From Paraconiothyrium sp. Pb-2020 (lineage: Eukaryota > Ascomycota > Dothideomycetes > Pleosporales > Didymosphaeriaceae): DNA of 64,000 nucleotides. The position numbers were made by a program, and so were the translations under genes. The stretch spans positions 4,216,001 to 4,280,000 of the forward strand of contig JAJUBI010000006.1 of NCBI GenBank assembly GCA_022419385.1, written 5' to 3'. The stretch's first letter is position 1. Every line of letters starts with the position of its first letter. The notes under the pieces are model-generated. The model saw only the letters and a list, made by a program, of their open reading frames with translations. It did not search any database and was not told the DNA's origin. This document shows positions 61,146-64,000 of the stretch, in pieces.

Positions 61146-63475
61146 ATGCGAGCGCCGTGGAATACTAGAGCAGTCGCAGGCTCTTCGGCCGATATGGCCA
61201 TCGATCTCGTGTCCGACGACGACGACGAGGTGCAGATACTTGGCGTGCGGGTTCCCGTGGCGTCTGCGTCAACCCGCGTTGAAAGTGTCGAGCAACCTCC
61301 GGTGCGTGTTTACCACACCAGAGCTGTTACGCGTGCGCAAGCAGCTGCTGAGACTGCGGGCCCTCAGACTCGTTCCACTCCCCATGCGGAGACGAGTGTG
61401 AACCCCGGCTCTCGAGCTCATGCGCGCGCGGAGGCGAGCGACACAGCGAGTGGCAACACTTTGTGGGCCGCTCCAGTTCGGCCTCCCACACAAGATCGCA
61501 CTAGTTCCAATGTCGAGGAGGCTGCATCCACAACAAGCCCATGGCAGCCGTCCCCAGACGAACCTGCAAGCGCACCCAATCCCGCTGCGAATGGTCAGAG
61601 TGGGCAGACTAACACTGAACTTACAAGGTATCACAGCACAGATCAAACACAGGCAGATGAGCCTGAAGTCTCGGCACTGAGTCACTTTTCGCGGGCATCA
61701 CTTCACAGTCGCAGAAGTGTGAATAACAAAGCAGTTGTACCGGCGCCTGTTGCTCGAAATGAGATTCTTGTGCAGCGACCTATGCTAGGGACGCATCAAG
61801 ATGTGAGCACTCTCGCAGCTGAGATACCTGGCCTTCCTTGCTGGAACGCTTTGCACAGAGATCTTCCGTACAGAAATGGAGGTTCCGCAAGTGGAGCAAT
61901 TGCATCTCTGGTCGCCTCACAGGAATCTCTTCCCACGCAGGAGGGTGTTTCGAGAGCTGAAGACCGTGCAATCAAATCAGCAGCTGATACTCAAGGACCC
62001 GAACGATTGACGCATTTCCCGCATGCAAGCACAAGTCGAGCAGGAGGAACAGCCCCATCTCCGTTGCTCTCTCTAGCTTCGCTTGGTCGACGAGACCGTG
62101 TTGCCAGGTACGAGGAGATCAGTCTAAGTATTGCGTCTATTCAAAAGCAGGCGAGAAATGAACGCTACGAAATACGCAGCAGACGTCCGCGACCGTCTTC
62201 AGCAGATTCTGAGCGACACCGGCCCAACAGGAGCAACAAGAAGAAAGAGAAGAAAGAGAGGAAAGAGAAAAGGAAGAAAGAGAAGAAAGAGAAGAAAGAG
62301 AAGAAGAGAAGAAAGAGAAGAAAGAGAAGAAAGAGAAGAAGAGAAGAAAGAGAAGAAAGAGAAGAAAGAGAAGAAAGAGAAGAAAGAGAAGAAAGAGAAG
62401 AAAGAGAAGAAAGAGAAGAAAGAGAAGAAAGAGAAGAAAGAGAAGAAAGAAGAGAAGAAAGAGAAGAAAGAGAAGAAAGAGAAGAAAGAGAAGAAAGAGA
62501 AGAAAGAGAAGAAAGAGAAGAAAGGGAAAGTGAAGAACGAGAAAAAAGGGAAGGAATTGGACCAAGACTTGCTCATGCTTACGACTGGTCATAAGAAGCT
62601 AACTTTTTGGAAGCAACAAGCCGCAAAGGAACTCAAGATTGGGCCAGAGATGAAGTTGATCAGTGCTTCGGTCGCGTTGTTTGACCGAAAGAGTATTCAG
62701 ACAGTCTTGCCCAACCGATACCTTCGTATGAGTACTTCCTCCAAGAAGAACCATTTGAGGACAATCGCATTTCCTGGAAGTGTTGAAATGCTCCTCGATT
62801 CGCCAATGACTGCTGTGAGAAACGCGTACAACGAGCACACGAGCGACAAGCTAGATACGGCAAGACTAGTCCTGTGGACTGACGGATCAGCTGGCGGTGG
62901 TATGTACGGACAGAGTCGGGGGTTTGCTGTGACGTGGCGTCGTAGCACAGCGACTGGTTGGGGGCGATGGGAGGCCGCCGGATATCAAGGTATGGTCTTT
63001 GACATGTAACGTGCAGTCACATTTCTAATGGTTTGCAGCTCAAGGTGGTTCACTCGGTTCTAACGATATAGAAGCCCTAGGGGTCATGAAAGCGCTTGCT
63101 CAAGCTTGTGTCTTGGTCAATGAGATGTCTGGTCAAGTAAAAGCGGTGGCTATCTACACAGACTCAACAGGCGCACTTCGTGTCGCGCAAGACTCAAACC
63201 ACCCTCTGGGTCGGCATATTATCAGGAAAGCTCGCACTCTGACGAGGTTGGGCCCAACATTATCTTTGCATTGGTGTCCGGGCCACAGCGGTGTAAGTAG
63301 ATTGTTCCAATGGCTCTTGGAGGAAACGTCCATTAACGAGGCAACATAATAGGTACCGGGTAATGAACTTGCCGACAAGATTGCCGACATATCGCGATCA
63401 CACATCTATGGCCGCAATGCAGAGTTCGTAGATCTGAGCGATGACGACGGTGAAGACGACTGGGAGGACATATAA
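61146..63475 (+). CDS. RNase H-domain protein with SUMO-interaction-like motif, split by frame changes in a microsatellite
   Basis: The N-terminal part (frame of ATG 61146, about 360 residues) is disordered and begins with an acidic motif AIDLVSDDDDEVQIL, like a SUMO-interacting motif. It ends in RYEIRSRRPRPSSADSER and a Lys/Glu tract. The C-terminal part, in a different frame, resumes at about 62540 (KGKELDQDLLMLTTGHKKLT). After two introns (62990-63038, 63293-63352) it forms a complete RNase HI fold: Asp in VLWTDGSAGGGMYG, Glu in NDIEALGVMKAL, Asp in AIYTDSTGALR, and WCPGHSGVPGNELADKIAD with the last His and Asp. The protein ends in a second acidic motif (FVDLSDDDGEDDWEDI). The two parts join only through the repeat at 62236-62530, where two one-base contractions move the Lys-Glu-Lys frame exactly onto the RNase H frame. 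This is a real gene with repeat instability, or an assembly error. The enzyme is probably domesticated from a retroelement-type RNase H. Confidence 0.75.
62236..62530 (+). repeat. Purine-only 9-bp tandem repeat (gagaagaaa)n
   Basis: About 30 copies of a 9-bp unit, all A and G on the plus strand. The regular pattern is broken by two places where aaag is shortened to aag (near 62304 and 62340) and by a 3-base insertion near 62450. In one frame it encodes Lys-Lys-Glu, in another Glu-Glu-Arg, in the third Arg-Lys-Arg; the reverse strand gives Phe-Leu-Leu. Confidence 0.95.
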
Positions 63476-64000
63476 CATATTCAAGGGCAGGAGCTTGAGT
63501 ACTATTTCCTTTGATTGTTGCCAAGTGGGAGTGTCACAAAGCATTCAAGCTTTGCACGGACTTACACGTTGGCAAGATGATGACAATGGAGCATACGGCG
63601 TTATCGCGGGATACTGTTTACACAATATACCCAATTCCTTGGGCATTATATCAAGGCAGACGCCATACTACCCTGAGGCTTTCGGAGCCTTTCCCGATCT
63701 CCAGGGATGTTTGGCCGTGTGGAGGCTGTTTAACTCTCAACATGACTTGGGACGGAGTTCCAACTGCGACCTCGGTCGGAGCAGACATGATTAGAGTCGA
63801 GCAGTGCCTCGTGAGGTAGCAGTATCGACTGCCTTCATATTTGCAGGCTCGGGGTACGGTTACCTATCCAAACAACTAGCTGAAAACATTAAGAAGCTGT
63901 TGGTTCCTGTCTCATCTTCGTCCTTTTTGCTGCGCCACTGAATAACTCCTGAGCACGTACTAGGTCCGACTGCACGTCGATTGCACGAGCTCTAGAATTT
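63476..64000. other. 3' flank of the RNase H gene, no gene seen
   Basis: Last 525 nt of the window. Open frames of 102-117 codons overlap in two frames and show no domain. Confidence 0.4.

Noticed and set aside
62137..62592. Minus-strand Phe/Leu-rich frames that resemble a transmembrane protein
   Set aside because: Pure product of reading the 9-bp purine repeat backwards.
1..64000. CRISPR arrays, bacterial operons, ribosome-binding sites, rRNA or clear tRNA genes, transposon ends
   Set aside because: None seen; the window is eukaryotic, with spliceosomal introns and no repeat-spacer structure.

Overview
The window reads as nuclear DNA of a filamentous ascomycete (Pezizomycotina, most likely a dothideomycete). 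Genes are close together on both strands. They are interrupted by short introns (mostly 46-80 nt) with GT-AG ends and CTAAC-type branch sites, and there are no operons. Many products are fungal housekeeping families: VPS25, VPS26, Sem1, phosphoglycerate kinase, Pet8, Iml2, Rtt107/Brc1. The class-level placement is inferred from the gene families and was not tested.

Layout, left to right. 1-1.7 kb: 3'-truncated fatty acyl-CoA synthetase/transporter (Fat1 type, minus). 2.9-4.4 kb: Pth11-like membrane protein. 5.1-6.1 kb: secreted acetylxylan/feruloyl esterase. 6.8-8.0 kb: intronless luciferase-like flavin monooxygenase. 8.9-9.6 kb: hydrophilic protein with 11-residue repeats. 9.7-11.0 kb: alpha/beta hydrolase ending in a peroxisomal SKL signal. 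11.6-14.2 kb: multi-BRCT genome-stability scaffold. 14.7-19.0 kb (minus): VPS25, the E2 subunit of branched-chain keto acid dehydrogenase, and gluconokinase. 20.2-21.3 kb: VPS26. 22.3-23.5 kb: SMP-30-like reading frame broken by a stop. 24.3-25.3 kb: Mpv17/Sym1 family. 26.2-27.6 kb: PGK. 27.9-28.3 kb: Sem1. 28.8-31.4 kb: Iml2. 31.4-35.0 kb: gene-poor. 35.0-38.4 kb: La-related RNA-binding protein. 39.5-40.9 kb: probable mitochondrial fungal-specific protein. 41.4-43.4 kb: fumarylacetoacetase-family domain fused to an alpha/beta hydrolase. 44.3-45.8 kb: monocarboxylate-type MFS transporter. 47.0-54.7 kb: giant repeat and coiled-coil protein. 55.1-60.7 kb: glyoxalase-fold protein, DUF1688/Urc4, WD40 protein, Pet8 carrier. 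61.1-63.5 kb: RNase H-domain protein carrying a long 9-bp microsatellite.

There is no obvious biosynthetic cluster. Functional themes are endosomal sorting (VPS25 of ESCRT-II and VPS26 of retromer), mitochondrial metabolism and carriers, fatty-acid and peroxisomal chemistry, and catabolic enzymes (xylan esterase, gluconate, branched-chain amino acids, pyrimidine, and perhaps aromatic ring-cleavage products).

The most unusual items are the FAH-hydrolase fusion, the RNase H gene whose two halves are put out of frame by contractions in its own microsatellite, the giant protein with about ten 'IR-IV-EAL' repeats, and the 11-mer repeat protein. Several otherwise convincing genes contain single-base frame breaks or stops (LARP, the giant gene's 5' end, RNase H, SMP-30). 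Either there is local mutation or the assembly has indel errors. Exon structures were worked out by hand from reading frame, splice signals and family similarity. No alignment or expression data were used.
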